Positions 44,920 through 57,330 are shown, counted from the stretch's first letter. The stretch is 64,000 nt of DNA from Symbiodinium natans (GCA_905221605.1 CAJNDS010002839.1:20001-84000); one strand, 5' to 3'. The notes: a model not told the origin generated them from the letters alone. Program-made: numbers and translations.

Positions 44920-46127
44920 CGCAGCCTACAGGAGAGGGGCCACCCCACGCCACCAGTGACAGCTTCTAATGTCCAGCGACATGCCATCAGTCCATGAGCT
45001 GTTGGATGCTGTCTGTGCAAATGTGGAGAGTAGCTGGTCTGCATAGCCTTTTTAAGCATAGAAGACATTGCCGCCCGTATGTGTCCCTATGCTTTCGTAC
45101 CTCAGTGCAGGATGTGAGAGTCTAAGGAGTCTAGCGAGTCTAGCGACTGAGAGGAGGTTGCATATGTACGTCTTCACTCTGCTCAGCTCGCATACGGACT
45201 CGGATCTCGAAGCCAGAACTCCCAAGGGGCACCTCCTTGACCTGCGCCTCGAGCTTCTGCTGCAGAATCTGTGACCTGAGCACGGTGAGCTGTTTTCCGC
45301 ACCGACTGTCCTTGGTCAGTTTCATTCAGTTTCCGACTTTCTTTGCTCCTCCTGGAAACATTCCTGGCGCTTTGGATTTCAGACGCTCCTTCTGAGGGAA
45401 TGTGCCATTGTAGATCCACTCTGGCCTGCCAGGACTTCTGTTCACCTCGCACTGCATACTCTGCCTGCACGGCACAGTCGCAATGCTGCTCTGCGGAATG
45501 GTAGATCGAATAGATCTCTCAATGGGAACTATCCAATAGAGAGGATACCATCCTGAGAACCTCGCGCATCTCCAATTGTATAAGAGGAAAAAACAGGTCC
45601 GCGCCAACCCGAGTCCCTTTTGCTCCAAGCCTCAAGCTGGCGTCGCAGAGCACACAGCTCTGCTACCAGCTTGGAGCTGCTTTCAGTCCTGATCAGCATG
45701 CTGTTTTTGCTTTTAAACACACCCGCACGCACGCACACGCGTACCCACACGCATACGCACACAAGAGCGAGCGCGCGCGCACGCGCCCACACACACACAC
45801 ACACACACACACAACAGCCATGCCGGGCTCCCCGCTCTTCCCTCAAGCGGGTGGTCAAGACTGAGATTTGACCCTCCAAGCCGCGAGCCTACCGAACAAG
45901 ATGCAGCAAGAGCCCCAAGCTCCAGTCACGCGCAATATGCACGACATTGCAAGATATTCTGGAACGCTTTTAGACTTTGGACTCTTAGTCTTTCGACTGA
46001 CTAGGCACAGCGCCAAGATGCGGAAGGCATAAGGCGCCAAAACAACAAAACGACACAACGCATCTCATACCTCTCAACTCAAAAATGCTTCAAAATAACG
46101 GATTTCTCGACAATTCTGTGGGCATTC
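44920..46127. other. No recognised gene apart from possible coil fragments
   Basis: Minus-strand pieces such as SKLVAELCALRRQLEAW (near 45650) and SQILQQKLEAQVKEVPLG (near 45270) have coiled-coil character and may belong to a gene continuing from 46.8 kb. The rest shows nothing beyond the microsatellite below. Confidence 0.3.
45712..45814. repeat. (CA)n / (CG) microsatellite
   Basis: An impure CA/CG-rich tract ends in about ten perfect CA units. On the minus strand it gives spurious Cys-Val frames. Confidence 0.9.
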
Positions 46128-46834
46128 TCATGGATTTGACTCCAGCGACTTCTGTTCGGCAGAGTCGGCCTTCGACTTGCTATCGTCGAGTTCTGTAGCT
46201 TGATCCGTGATTTGCGCCTTTGGCTGCTCAAGGCGCAGAATGAACTCTAACGGAATCACTCGCGGCACGGCGTGGCGTGGTGTGGAACCCTCAAGCAGTG
46301 TCCCAGGGCGACGGCATTGGCCTTGGCAAGCCGATTTCGCAGCAGCTTCGCCTGACACGCAGAGCGGGGGAAGCCTTGCCTTGATTGAAGAGTAGCCAAA
46401 CATGATCTTCAAGAAGTTTCCATGTTTTCTCATTTGTTCAAAGTAGTTCCGAAACCTGAAATGCATAAGCCTTCGATTTTTCAGGTCGATGAGACGAAGA
46501 TGCCTCATCAGGATCCAGGCAGCGCGCGAGCTCTTCCTGGAAGCGCTCCAGTCGGCGGCTCTGCTCCTGCCAGGTCTCTTGGTAAAAGTTATAAGGTTAG
46601 GTTTATAACGGTTTTAAGGGATGTTACTCATATTGTTTTAAGAGATATTATTAATATGGTTGTAAGGGATGACATGAGATTATTAATATGGTTTTAAGGG
46701 CTTCAGTAATTTCATGGGGGGGGGGTGGCCTCAAGCTGCTCATCCTTGAGGTCCAACTGCTGCCGTTGCTCACGAATGGCCTTCAAAAGCTCGACCTTGC
46801 CAAACTCAGCAGAGGAATGTTTCCGTGGAGGCAT
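46128..46834 (-). CDS. Probable coiled-coil protein, three exons
   Basis: A minus-strand ATG at about 46834 opens MPPRKHSSAEFGKVELLKA followed by IREQRQQLDLKDEQLEA, ending near 46725. After an intron containing AT-rich DNA, about 46585-46500 reads ETWQEQSRRLERFQEELARC. A third exon in 46128-46300 reads VIPLEFILRLEQPKAQITD and ends at a stop at 46128. All are heptad-rich. The protein is not identifiable beyond coiled coil. Confidence 0.4.
46584..46720. repeat. AT-rich near-repeats inside an intron
   Basis: GGTTTTAAGGGATGTTACTC, a TTTTAAGAGATATTATTAATATGG-like unit and GTTGTAAGGGATGACATGAG are variants of a unit around GTTTTAAGGGAT and ATTATTAATATGG, present two to three times. The composition contrasts with the flanks, and a GGGGGGGGG run follows. 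Confidence 0.6.
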
Positions 46835-46943
46835 AACTTATATCCTTCAGATGTAGGCTGAGGTTCTGGCACGACCCGCGTGTGATATGCCTTCATCCTG
46901 CCAGGCAAAACATCTAGCGGTTAAAAACCCGGCTCGGGTCTGG

Positions 46944-46999
46944 ATCTCTCGGTCTCTCCCTCTCTCTCTCTCTAGGCTCTCTCTCTCTCTCTCTCTCCC
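46944..46999. repeat. (TC)n microsatellite
   Basis: TC units interrupted once by TAGGC. Confidence 0.9.
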
Positions 47000-49275
47000 T
47001 GTTTCTCCACATGTAGTCCTCCGGCCCCATCAAGTACGGATCTTCTGCACCTGTCTTCAATTCAGATAACATGTGACGCAAAATGCATGGAGTGGATGAG
47101 CATCTTCTTCCACATGGTCACGCTTGCTCTCGATGTGTCTGCGAGCTATGAGCGCAACCCACATGGCCATTCGACACGGGTATGTCAAAAAATGCTACAA
47201 ATAGCGAGCAGCGAGAGCGATCGGCGTCATGCTGGCAAGGCTGTGCGCAAAAGTGGCGCAAAAGTGAAGGGACAGGCATCTGCATCAGCTCGCCTATCCA
47301 GGCTTGCTTCGGATCTTGCCCATCAGAATAGTACGACATGATTGCACCTGAAGGAAGCAAAACATCTGCTTGGTCATCTGCTTAGCTCCAAGTTACCAAG
47401 TTGTCTCAAGCTGGGCCTTCATCTCCCTGCACGCTTGGGAAAGTCTTTGGAGGGTGCAGCCTACAAGGCACTTCGAGCACGACACCCAAGCATCATGTCG
47501 GATCTGTGAGGCTGTGAGGCAAGGGCAAGTTGAACACTCGAAGACAGACATCCGGACCGGGGACATATTTCAAGGCTTGGCCTGCTCAGGGCACGCGAGT
47601 TTTCGACTGAGTGAGAAGGTCGAGAAGGCCTAGGAGCTGTTGGTGAGTCGAAACCTAGGTCAGAAAGCAAAAGCTGTGCCTATGTATGCACAGATATGAC
47701 AACGGCGCATGCTGATTGTTGCCAAGTCCGAGTCATCTCGCATCCATGATCCATTGAACATGTGGGGCTTGGTGACGTGCCTGGCTCTCACTGCCCGTAC
47801 GGCATCACGAATTGCGCCACCGAATCCGCAAACAGGCAGGCCGCGGCAGCATCTGATCCAAGCCTCCTTGCTGCACTCGCTGCATCAGCTGGATCTTGGA
47901 ATCACTCCGATTTCAGAAAGGTAACATCGACAAGCTGGATTGGCAAGGAATGCAACGCCTTCACTTGGGCGGGCACGAAACGGGCCTGCAGCTGCTGAAA
48001 AGGAACCCCCAGCCTCATGCGTTTGTCGTGAAAACCGCAGAGCGCGTACATGTGAGCACCGCACCACGTCATGAGTGCCCCTCTATGGGGCAACTTTAAA
48101 TTAGGGAAACGAGCGCAGCATTTCATGAGCGCTCGGCTTCACCAAGTGCTCTGAGCGAGTGCTGTGCTGGTGGCTTCGCACAGCAGTGACGGGTTGCTTT
48201 GTGAAATATGGAGGTTGGCTGCAACAAAATCCAGTAGCTGTTTGTCACAACTCATCATGCAGCACTCCTCCGAATCGTTAACACGCAGTCCTACTACGTC
48301 GAACTGGTTCACAAGCCTGTGACGGCACAGAGCGGGACATCTCATGGCATGAGCCATCACAGGGAACTCATACTGCGCTGCCGCGCCGCGTGCGCCGCGG
48401 GCCGACGTCTTGCGCAAAGTGAAAATGGATTCTGCCTACATTGGCCTACGTGCCTCTGATCAGGCGTATGCACGCAAGCCCAAGTCGTCCTTATACTCTA
48501 TTCGTCCATATTCCCCCCCTGCGACGGAAATTCCCAGCCTACTGGCCTACGCAGCCCAGAGCACGGAAGAGCCTGACACTTCGGAGTGAAACTCTGCACC
48601 GGTTCAGAGTGACTGGCCTGAGAGCTTGAGCTGGCCGACACAGCAAGATGTGCACGCTGCGAGCCCACAGCACTGTCACACCGGTGGCAACTCAGCGCAG
48701 CTCAACTCGCATCTGGACGTAGCTCAGCTCGGCCTCACTCGTCAGCATACGACCTGAGAGCACCAAGCAGCCAGCAGCAAGATGCTCCTAGATTTGGCTC
48801 CCCGGTGTTCAACAGGTTTTTTAAGCGGCCCACGCCCCAGCCCCGCTTCCACTTATGCCGCTGGCGTAGGCTGAGCTGCCTCCGGCACCTGTACATCCCA
48901 AACAGACCCAAACTGCAACCGGATGAGAAACCGAGTCATACCGAGTCATGAGTCATGTTGTAGGTCAAGCTTCCATGTGTTATCCACACATCTGCCTGTC
49001 GCAGATTGACCTTGGCTGGATCCACCTGTCTTGCTGCCGCCCCTCCTGCCTTTCGTGTCCTGCTGCAGGCAAAGCTACAAGTCTACAAGCCCCCGCCCAA
49101 CTAAACGGAAGAAGCGCTGCAGTCTCCTGGATGACTTTGCGAAGCACCTCGTGGGACCAGGGCAGATAACAAGAGTCTGTTGGAGCAGCTAAGGCCCTCT
49201 GGCACGACTTCGACAGACATGTCTCCGACACTATGGCTATACGGGGCTTCTCCGGTTTGAATGGTTGGAGCGACC
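47000..49275. other. No recognised gene
   Basis: Minus-strand frames 47902-48126 (VPFQQLQARFVPAQVKALH) and 48139-48417 (HRLVNQFDVVGLRVNDSEE) look mildly coding and might be exons of an unknown gene. I recognise no family and see no other feature. Confidence 0.3.
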
Positions 49276-49279
49276 TCAA

Positions 49280-52200
49280 GTGTCTCGAAACATTACCGAC
49301 TCACCCTCTTGCAGGGCCCCGACATCACAGCGGTGTGCAGCTTCGGGTGGGGTGAAGGGCTGCAGGTATAGGACTTTCGAAAGCATTTGCCCAGTGCCCT
49401 GACTCATGTACTCGTGCGTGTTCTCACGTGCCCGTGCGAAAGTGTATGCTTGGCACAACTTCAACCACGCCAACTCCTGCCGGATCTTGGACAGAAAAGG
49501 CAGGCCCTGAAAACTTCGGCACCTTCCTGGCCATGGATTCGACCTTCGACAGCTTCTCCTGATCTCCACCTGTGCCAGGATCTCTTCAAATTTCGCTTGG
49601 AGAGTTTCAATGACCTCGGAGCAAACAGAGGCTGCGACGGTGCTTCGTCTCCTCTGGCCACTGCAGCTCGGCGGAGCACGAGCCACCAAAGCGCAAGATG
49701 GAGTCCTGGGTGCCGTTGCACGGGTGGGGGATTGAGTGAGATCTGAATATGCACCCGCCACGTGCCTTCAGAACCACATGCTCACTTGCCGGCTCTGTGA
49801 TCTGCATACCGCCAGCCACGCCCACATCGCCCTAAGGTGGAGAGGGGACAGTGGCTCATGAACCCACGCAGCAAAAGCGCTGTTTCAAGCGCCTCGTTGA
49901 ACTCCAATGGCTGATCAAGACGAAGGCTTTCGATGAAGGTCCTCAAGTGCGAAAGCAAGAGGTGAGGAACGTAAAGCTGCAAGCGCCGACTGCCTGCAAG
50001 CATCGTGCAAGAGACAGAGACAGAGAGAGAGAGAGAGAGCTTGCAGCCAGGCATCGTCCAATTGTTCCTGTTGAAATTCGCAAGTGCCTGATCAAACGTG
50101 CAATCCGAACTGCCACACGACTGCCAGCATCCAACACCAGACCACGACACGGGACTTGAGTAGTCAATTGTGCGAGTCAAACCAGAGAATCAAACAGCAA
50201 ACCTGTAGCTTTGCCAAAGCGAGTGCTGGCTTCATGGTCCACGCAGCAACCTTCTGAGACACGAGCGTCTACAATCTTCTGGGCGCGGTTGAGTCGAGCA
50301 AATCCAACCATGTCCTCAACCCATGACAACTGCTTGAGCTGTTTGAGCTATGCGAAAATGTGCACTGCGCATTGCACGGGTCCCACCTGGTAGATATAGA
50401 CATAAGAGCTGTTGAGCTGGGCAATCAGCAGGTTCATTAGAAGGATTGACGATGCCAGGACCTATTCGGTGCGACAAGTGCTGAAAGCACAGCCAAAGCT
50501 AGACTACAGCAACTCTGGTGGCTTGGCCGGCTCTGAGTCTTAATGAGTGGTCTTGCAGGCTGGCCGCGAAAAGCAGCACCGCAGTGAGCAAGGCCGGCTC
50601 GTACATGAGAGTGCCTTGGAGTATAGTGAGTATAGTGAGTATAGGCACAGATGTGCTAGCCGCTGCTAACCTGCCCACCGAATGACAAGCGGACCGCCCT
50701 GGAACTCTGTACAGAAGCGGTACATGCTACCACACATATGGTACGTGAAGTCTGTCCATGCTGTGGCACAGATGCTAAATATTCTTTGGGCGAGTTGCGG
50801 TAGTCATCTTCGTACAGAAGCACGGTGATGGAGAACAAACACAAGACGGTGTTCCTGGCATGTTTCCAGGCATACTGGAAGTCACAGGAAGTCAGGGCTC
50901 TGATCATCTTTGACTCAATTAGTAGCAGCTTTCCAAAATGGTTTCAGATATGAGTGCGGCCATGCCACGGGATATCTCGCATTTCCTGACACTTCGAAAC
51001 TGGGCATGTGAGTAGAGATCTGGGAGCGAGCGGCTCACGCTGCATGTGGAGGTCGGCATGAAGCTTCAGCTATAGCATCTGAGGCTCAAAGTACCCATGG
51101 TCCAGGACGCTGATGGCACTCCCGAACGTCAGCAGGAGGAAGATCAAGGCAACGAGGAAGCGACCGATCTCACTGAGGACCTTGCAGGGCCATGGCTTCG
51201 CAAGACGAGGCAGGAAAGATAAGTTCATAGAACTGTCAGAATACCCCCTTCACACCTGTGCACAAACGAGGACGAAGGCCGATAGCCCCGTGGAGAAGAC
51301 GGCCAAGTCGACCATCAGGAACCAGTGCACCGCCATGGCAACGAGGCCAAGGGCCGAGTAGGTGAACCGCACACCCTGGAAAGGGGAGGCAGGTTTTGGG
51401 TTTTGCCACCTCCCTGGCTGATCAAGTTGCACTTCAGGACTGGCACAAGGGTAAAATCCTCTTTGAAAGTCTGCTCCGCAAAAGGCTCAGGAATATGACT
51501 GTTTCATCGTCTCCCTGCCTCGATGTCCTCACAGTCATAAGTTGGCCAGTCTTGTGGGCTCGAGGCCAGGCAATGATACATCGGCTCATAAGCACACATT
51601 AGAAGAAGCAGCATCGCCAAGACCTCAGGAATTGGCTTCCACAAGATTCATTACACGATTCACCATGCATCGTCTCTTTCAATGCCTGATTAATATTGAT
51701 TAATATAAAGCGTATGCAGATGAGATCTTATGCCTGGTGTGCAAACTGATACTATCCACCTCTTGTGTAAGAGTTGTCCCTCTTGTTCAAAGGTGGATAC
51801 ACATCTTTGCGCGTTGTCGGGGATCCAACTGTTTCTCATGTTGGCTGGTTTATTCTGATGGGTTTCCTTTGCTTGAAACATGAAAGCCCTGGAATATGTC
51901 ACAAGGTCATCATAGACGCGTTTGGGCTTTATGTGCCTCTGAAACAAAGCAGAGACAAACCCATATCCGAAGTGGGTGGGCGTTGCGCACCCCATATCTA
52001 GACATCTTCTCTTCAAAACAACAGAAACATTTTCCTTTCGTGGGGCTTTCGCGTGCCTCTCCGCAGGCTCCGAGCCTCTTTTTTTTCCTCTCTTGCTGGA
52101 TTGGGACAATATGGACAACTTGCACACAAGGTGTACGACGTGAGCCATTGCAGCAGCAGCAGCTGCTGCAGCAGTCCTACACACAAAGACGTGCCACACT

Positions 52201-55200
52201 GCAGAACACCCACTGCCACAAGAATGTTCACGTGTGGTTGGAAGCGAAGTTAGGAATGAGAAAAACAGCTGTGTCTTCTTCTGCAGGAGGCACATTGCCT
52301 GGACGCCGCATATTCCCACGGCCAGTGCCAGGCATCCCTCTGCCATGCATGAATTGTATGCATGCAACTGTCTTAAAAGTTTGCAAAGCTGTACAATGAC
52401 CCTTGCGCTGCAGGGATTAGATGAGGTGCCCTGTTAGCATTTGTTGCTTGGCATGAATGCGTGATCAGGCTGCAAGGTCGGCAAGAGGATTTCAGTCCTT
52501 TCGAAAAAACTGTAGCAAAAGCGCAGTAACAATAAAATTCAACTGCACAATCAGCAGAGGGATTCTGCGGTAGGTGTGAGCACAATGGTCTGCTCTGGCT
52601 CTGGGGCTGGTAGGAAAGACCCTTCCTCATCCAGGATCACCTTCCGACTTCTGGTGGAAAGCCCTCACACCTCCATCATGGGCTGTGCCAGAGAGCAGAG
52701 AGGCTCTGAAGGCCATCCAAGCTTTCAGCAGCAGCAGCCACCAGCGTCGCCCGAAGATCGCACGGGCTCAACTTTTCTAGGTTGTCCTTTCAGCTTCCGT
52801 TCTCTGCTCACCCTCGCGCGCAGCGAACAGGGTGCCTTCTGGTTCGGGCTCCGCACTCTCCGCCTCACTCGAAACGTCACTCTCCAGTACCTTCGGAGAG
52901 GTCCGGGTGGTGCGTGTAGAGCCGGCATCCTCAGCCAGTTTGTTCAGGAAACTGAAGATGCGTTCCGGGCACTTGCCATGCAGGATGTCGCAAGGGATCC
53001 CCGCACAGTGGGTCGTCCGTGCCGCCGGTGCCCAGCGAAGCGCCAGGTTCACGGGTGTCAACGTCGAGTTCGAAGGCCTCGTTGACAATCCTCATAGGCT
53101 CTGCGAATGGATCCAAGTTGGGGTTGGCCATGTACAGGTAGTCCACGTCGGTGAACAGAAAAACGCCAGCCGCCCTAGCTGAACCGCTGTTAGGGCTGCC
53201 AGGTTGTCGTTGTCACCAAAGCGCATGCCGTCCGTGTTGGTGGTGTCGTTCTCATTGGTGATTGGAACCACGCCAGCTTCGAGACATGCTGCAATCGTGT
53301 CCCGAATTTCGGCCCAGCGCTGCTGCTCCAAAAAGTCACGCTGGCTCACCAAGAGCTGAGCAATTTTTAGTCCCACTGTCTCGAACAGCTGAGTACACAC
53401 GCATGATGCGACTTTGGCCCGCCCCAGCGACTGCTCGTTTCAGCGCCGGCGTCGTGGGCTTCTTCTTCAACCCCAGCTCCGGAAGAGACAAGGACAACCT
53501 TGAACCCTTGCTAGGCAAGGTCTGCGATGACTTCTACTAACCTCGAGAGGTTCGGAACATTCACTCGCTGGCCTCGCTCGTCCGAGGTCATGATCGTCGA
53601 AGTTCCGAGCTTCAACACGAGCGTTTGGCACGCGGCCGACATCTTGAGTCAAGAGCGTATAACTTGGCAAAAATGCTTCTTCTCTGTTCTCTATGTGCTG
53701 TGCTTGAGCCCAATGGGGGTTTTTGGGGCAAGGCTTTCAGTTGTGGCATGCCATGCCAGCCCTTGCGCCATCCTCACTACGCCAACGTGGCGTTGGACCA
53801 ATCAAGTCCTGAACCCACACCAATCGTAGAGCGACGTTTCTGTGAGGGTTTCAGCTTCTGCTTCCACACTGCCACGAAAAAAAAACTTGCTAACCACAAT
53901 GTGCAGCTACGTCACCAGGTTGCCCATAGCCATTGCATTATGCAGATACTTTGGTATGCGAATGCACTTCACGCGAGCCCACTTGCCACGGCGACAGTCT
54001 TTCACGCATTTCCAAACACATCCTGGCATCCGCAGTGGCAGAAAGATTCAGGACTGACACAGGGAAGGCCGCTCGCTGCATACTGCTGCCCATGCACACC
54101 GTGTGCGACGTGTGACAATATATGACAATCCTGTAATATCCCGACTTTGTGCAGCTTGGGATCTGATGAGTAGTCTTGTCATGGTCACGAGGTACATGAA
54201 GGTACGCCCAAAGAAGATCACAACTCGAACTTCCCAAATGGATTCAATCTCGGTGGTCTTTGGCAAGATTGCCACACTCAGCATAAAGATCAGCAAGCTG
54301 GCGAGGAACCACAGGCGGGAGAGAAGAAAGTAATTTCGCACAATGCCACCCCACCTCAGATGTGAGTGACTTTTGGATTTTGGACATTGTTTCACAGCAT
54401 CCCTTGAAACACGTTGCGCAGTGCTTTAACGGCATCGCCCGGCAGACCCTTAGATCTGATGTACTTGTACGCCACGAAAGCCCATTCCGTGGCGAACCAC
54501 AAAGCAGATCACCCGCAAACTAGCATAAATAAGAAAACAAAACAGAAGTGCTCGAGCAGCTTCGTGCAAGCTGCAGGGTATCAGACACCATGACAACTAC
54601 CGGATGCACCATGATCTTCGGGTCTTTTGTGGTACAAATTTCCCTGAGGAATTCAGCCGTCTCGCCCTCCTGCAGGTACAAAGCTTGAGTCGAGTTTGCC
54701 AGCATTGTTTCTATTGCCTCTCAAGGTCGTTTTCGTGAAGACCCGTCCTGATTCACAAGAAGATGTTTCACCTGGGATAGGCTGCAGGGCATCCAAGGTT
54801 GGTGATCAAGAACGATGAAGGCCAATGCAGGCGTATGCAGGCTTGGCACATAAAAATTCACGCGGCGCAGCCCGGCATTGGTTCGAGAGGAGCGCCAAAT
54901 CAAGCCATCGAGAAGAGTCGGGATAAGAGTGGGCGCCTGCGGCATTGCACATTCAGTCTATGACAGTCCCACCTTCCGAGACATTCCCATGTGTTTCCTT
55001 TCAACGCCACGCCTCTCTGCATAACCGATTTATGATGTCCTGGTGACGCTCGAAAAGTGCATCGTTTCCTGAAGCTGCCGTCTCGCATCATACTGTTGAT
55101 AACATCTTTTCGAGAAGCCCTATACGAGACACGAATCAGCATTCCCCAGTCTGCAAGGGTTAGTTTTGTCATGGGCCATCAGGTGGGTCGTAGTGCACAT

Positions 55201-55560
55201 GGCAAGTCAAGATTGAAGCATCACTCTCTTAGAGACTCTCTTGTCCGATTGTCTCCTCACCAGCTCTGTCTTCTTGCCCTGACAAGGATCCGTAGTAGTA
55301 CTTCTCCCGGTCTGCACGAATCAGAAGCAGGTCATGTATGATCGCCTCTCCAGAGAGGAAAGAAAGAAGCACGGCAAGATTGAAAACGTTGCAAGAAGCA
55401 TTTGGCAGGTTCACTCTTAGCTCTCTTAGACTCTTAGGACTCTTAGGTCTGATTGAAGCAACTGCTGTGGTTCGGCCTCCGCGGCTGCCAGGCTGCCACT
55501 CTCGATTGCCCAGTACAAAGGGGAGATCGAATGGGTGCCAACCTTATATAACTTCACCAT
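49280..55560 (-). CDS. Ankyrin-type cation channel (TRP/polycystin-like), many exons
   Basis: Exons in order down the minus strand: upstream of 55477 (SISPLYWAIESGSLAAAEA), 55291-55345 (DLLLIRADREKYYYG), 55013-55068 (NDALFERHQDIINRL), 54850-54936 (LLDGLIWRSSRTNAGLRRVN), from 54771 (VKHLLVNQDG), about 54690-54570 (KDPKIMVHPVVVMVSDT), about 54500-54415 (LWFATEWAFVAYKYIRSKG), about 54356-54160 (two membrane spans), about 51400-51256 (VDLAVFSTGLSAFVLVC), 51095-51180 (LSEIGRFLVALIFLLLTFGS), about 50900-50770 (FSITVLLYEDDYR, pore region), about 50470-50400 (LLMNLLIAQLNSSYVYIY, last span), about 50320-50215 (DMVGFARLNRAQKIVDA), ending 49893 (FIESLRLDQPLEFNE), from 49831 (GGMQITEPASEH), about 49710 (DSILRFGGSCSAELQWPEE) and a coil (IETLQAKFEEILAQVE). 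The layout is ankyrin-like N-terminus, channel core and cytosolic tail; ion selectivity cannot be told. Introns use GT, GC and GA donors. The N-terminus and some spans are unresolved. Confidence 0.7.
50011..50039. repeat. (GA)n microsatellite
   Basis: AGACAGAGACAG followed by about eight GA units, in an intron of the channel gene. Confidence 0.85.
52777..53642 (-). pseudogene. Glutamate 5-kinase processed pseudogene
   Basis: The minus strand carries, without introns, a whole glutamate 5-kinase in pieces: ATG at 53642 then LVLKLGTSTIMTSDERG and FKVVLVSSGA; LGLKKKPTTPALKRAVAGAG in a second frame; LFETVGLKIAQLLVSQRDF, VVPITNENDTTNTDG and MRFGDNDNLAALTA in a third; DVDYLYMANPNLDPFAEP in a fourth step; then CDILHGKCPERIFSFLNKL and EPEGTLF. 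The intact enzyme phosphorylates glutamate at the start of proline synthesis. Damage seen: in-frame TAG at 53511-53513, loss of about seven codons plus a frame change after VSSGA, a frame change near 53410, a one-base loss after NLAALTA (38 bases where 39 are expected), and about ten codons missing after GTGG. It sits in the large intron of the channel gene, same strand. Confidence 0.85.
53643..53654 (-). other. Relic spliced leader, proximal copy
   Basis: Directly before the pseudogene ATG the minus strand reads TCTTGACTCAAG, matching the leader's last 12 bases (TTTTGGCTCAAG) at 10 positions. Confidence 0.5.
53703..53719 (-). other. Relic spliced leader, distal copy
   Basis: The minus strand reads CCCCCATTGGGCTCAAG. 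With a one-base gap this matches the leader end CCATTTTGGCTCAAG. It lies 50 bp upstream of the proximal relic in the same orientation, as expected when a recycled cDNA was trans-spliced a second time. Confidence 0.5.
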
Positions 55561-55713
55561 TTTGTGATATTCTGTGTGTTCTGACACACGAGATGGGAAT
55601 GGACACTCTTTGGGGCAGACCTGGATCTTCAGTAGCCACTGGAAGCGCTGCCCTCGAGGAGCACAGCTGATGGCCCTCTGCCTCGAAGTTGGAAAGCTGG
55701 ATTGTGGATTCAA

Positions 55714-57330
55714 CGGATCTTGCGATACAATCCACTCGACTGGAGATGTGATTCACCGTCATGGCTGCATCAGAGATAACCTACCCCCTGCTGCCAGGTC
55801 ACAACATCTTCTTGGAATTCGCATTGACTGCCTTCGAACGACTCTGTTTCATGACACTTCCCACAATTGCAGGCTTCGGGCCACAAGCTCGCAAGATACA
55901 CCCCGCCTTCATTACGATCGTGGACCCTTCTGCGATCGTCCTCACCTCAAGCACAGCAAAGCCGCGCCACGATTGACAGGCAAAACTCCTTCAGTCGACG
56001 CAGTCCATGTTGATCCGTGTTTGGGGTCGGGCCAGCTGCTTGGACACCATGCCCAAAGACCACTTAAAGCCCTGCAAGGCCACCACATTTTCCTCAGCAT
56101 CACGAGTCAAGTGAGGGTCTAAGCCACGCACAAGCGTCCCTGTCTACAACAACTGTCAGGTTGACACTGCTCCATTGGAAAGTAGTCATGACCAAAAAAG
56201 CAGCACCTCTCTTCCAAGCACAGTGGCGCCGACCGCATCCTTGATGACCTCCACACACGCATTGACCTCAACAAAACGTCAGTGGCTTTCAGATCTGGTT
56301 CCACGGACTTAAGCTGAGAAGACTTGAGCCTCATACAAAGGGAGCAAACATCTCGGTCGGCACTCCATACCCGACGTGACGCAGCCCCAGCGCCGAGAGA
56401 TCATCGATCAACTGCCATGTCACAGCTGTCAGTTGCGAAGTTCAACCAGGCATGCCCACTGCGGCTCAAGACCATTCTTGTGAACATTGTGACACGCGTG
56501 GTTGGGGCTTTTGGCCTTCCAAGGCTCTCCATAAATCTCGATTGAGAACGTGAAAACCTCTGCAAATGCTGTCAGGGCTGCTGCAAGCATCTCGGCTGCA
56601 GCACTACGTCAGGCGCGGCCTTCTCTGCAATGAAGTGCAAGCGTGTATCAGATTGCTTGAAATATTCTTGGCCAGCGGGGGTTGATGCAAAAAAACCTTG
56701 GTTGGTCTAAGCCCACTTTCGCTCGACCCATACAGCTGATGTTTCGTGGCCATTTGGTGGATAGTAATGGACAAAAAAGCCACAGAGACTTCACTTCAGG
56801 CCAGCCACGCTCATAGATCTCCGCGCGAAGCTTGTAACCTTGGCTCCCATAGTTGACAACCCCTTGAAGGCTGACGAGATTGATTGGAAGTCCGACTGCA
56901 AGTCAAGGGACGCGCGTCCTCACCCACGGAACCGAAAAACTGGTTCACAGCTGCCTCGCTCAGGGTCACCCTCCCCACGCTCCCTCACCCCCCCCCCCCC
57001 CCCCCACTCCCACTGATCTCCTGGACTGCAAGTCTCAAGAAAACACACCGCGAGGCCACGCCTCCCACTTGTAGGAGCTGCCAAGAGTCTGTACCTAACA
57101 GTGCAGAACCAATCTTGCATGGAACCACCAGGTAACACCAGCTGTGACTCAACCATGCAGCGCCCGGGACCGGGAAACTGGTGCAGCCCTAGCCGCAAGC
57201 AGTGTCGCCACATTATCCCAAAGCCAATTCCAAGCAACCTCGTAGTTTGTGTCCCATTCCTGCAGGCAAACAATCAGGCCTGCCTGCACATGAGGACTTG
57301 TCATACACAGCCAAGATTCTGGAAGGGGGG
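55714..57330. other. Weak minus-strand exon signals, no named gene
   Basis: Coding-like minus-strand stretches occur at about 56870-56720 (VVNYGSQGYKLRAEIYERG), 56545-56430 (FSIEIYGEPWKAKSPNHACH then NGLEPQWACLVEL, faintly like a C2 domain), 56290-56215 (FVEVNACVEVIKDAVGATV) and 57270-57190 (EWDTNYEVAWNWLWDNVATL, faintly like a globin-type helix). They may be exons of one or two genes upstream of the channel. A C run of about 17 lies near 56990. Confidence 0.3.
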
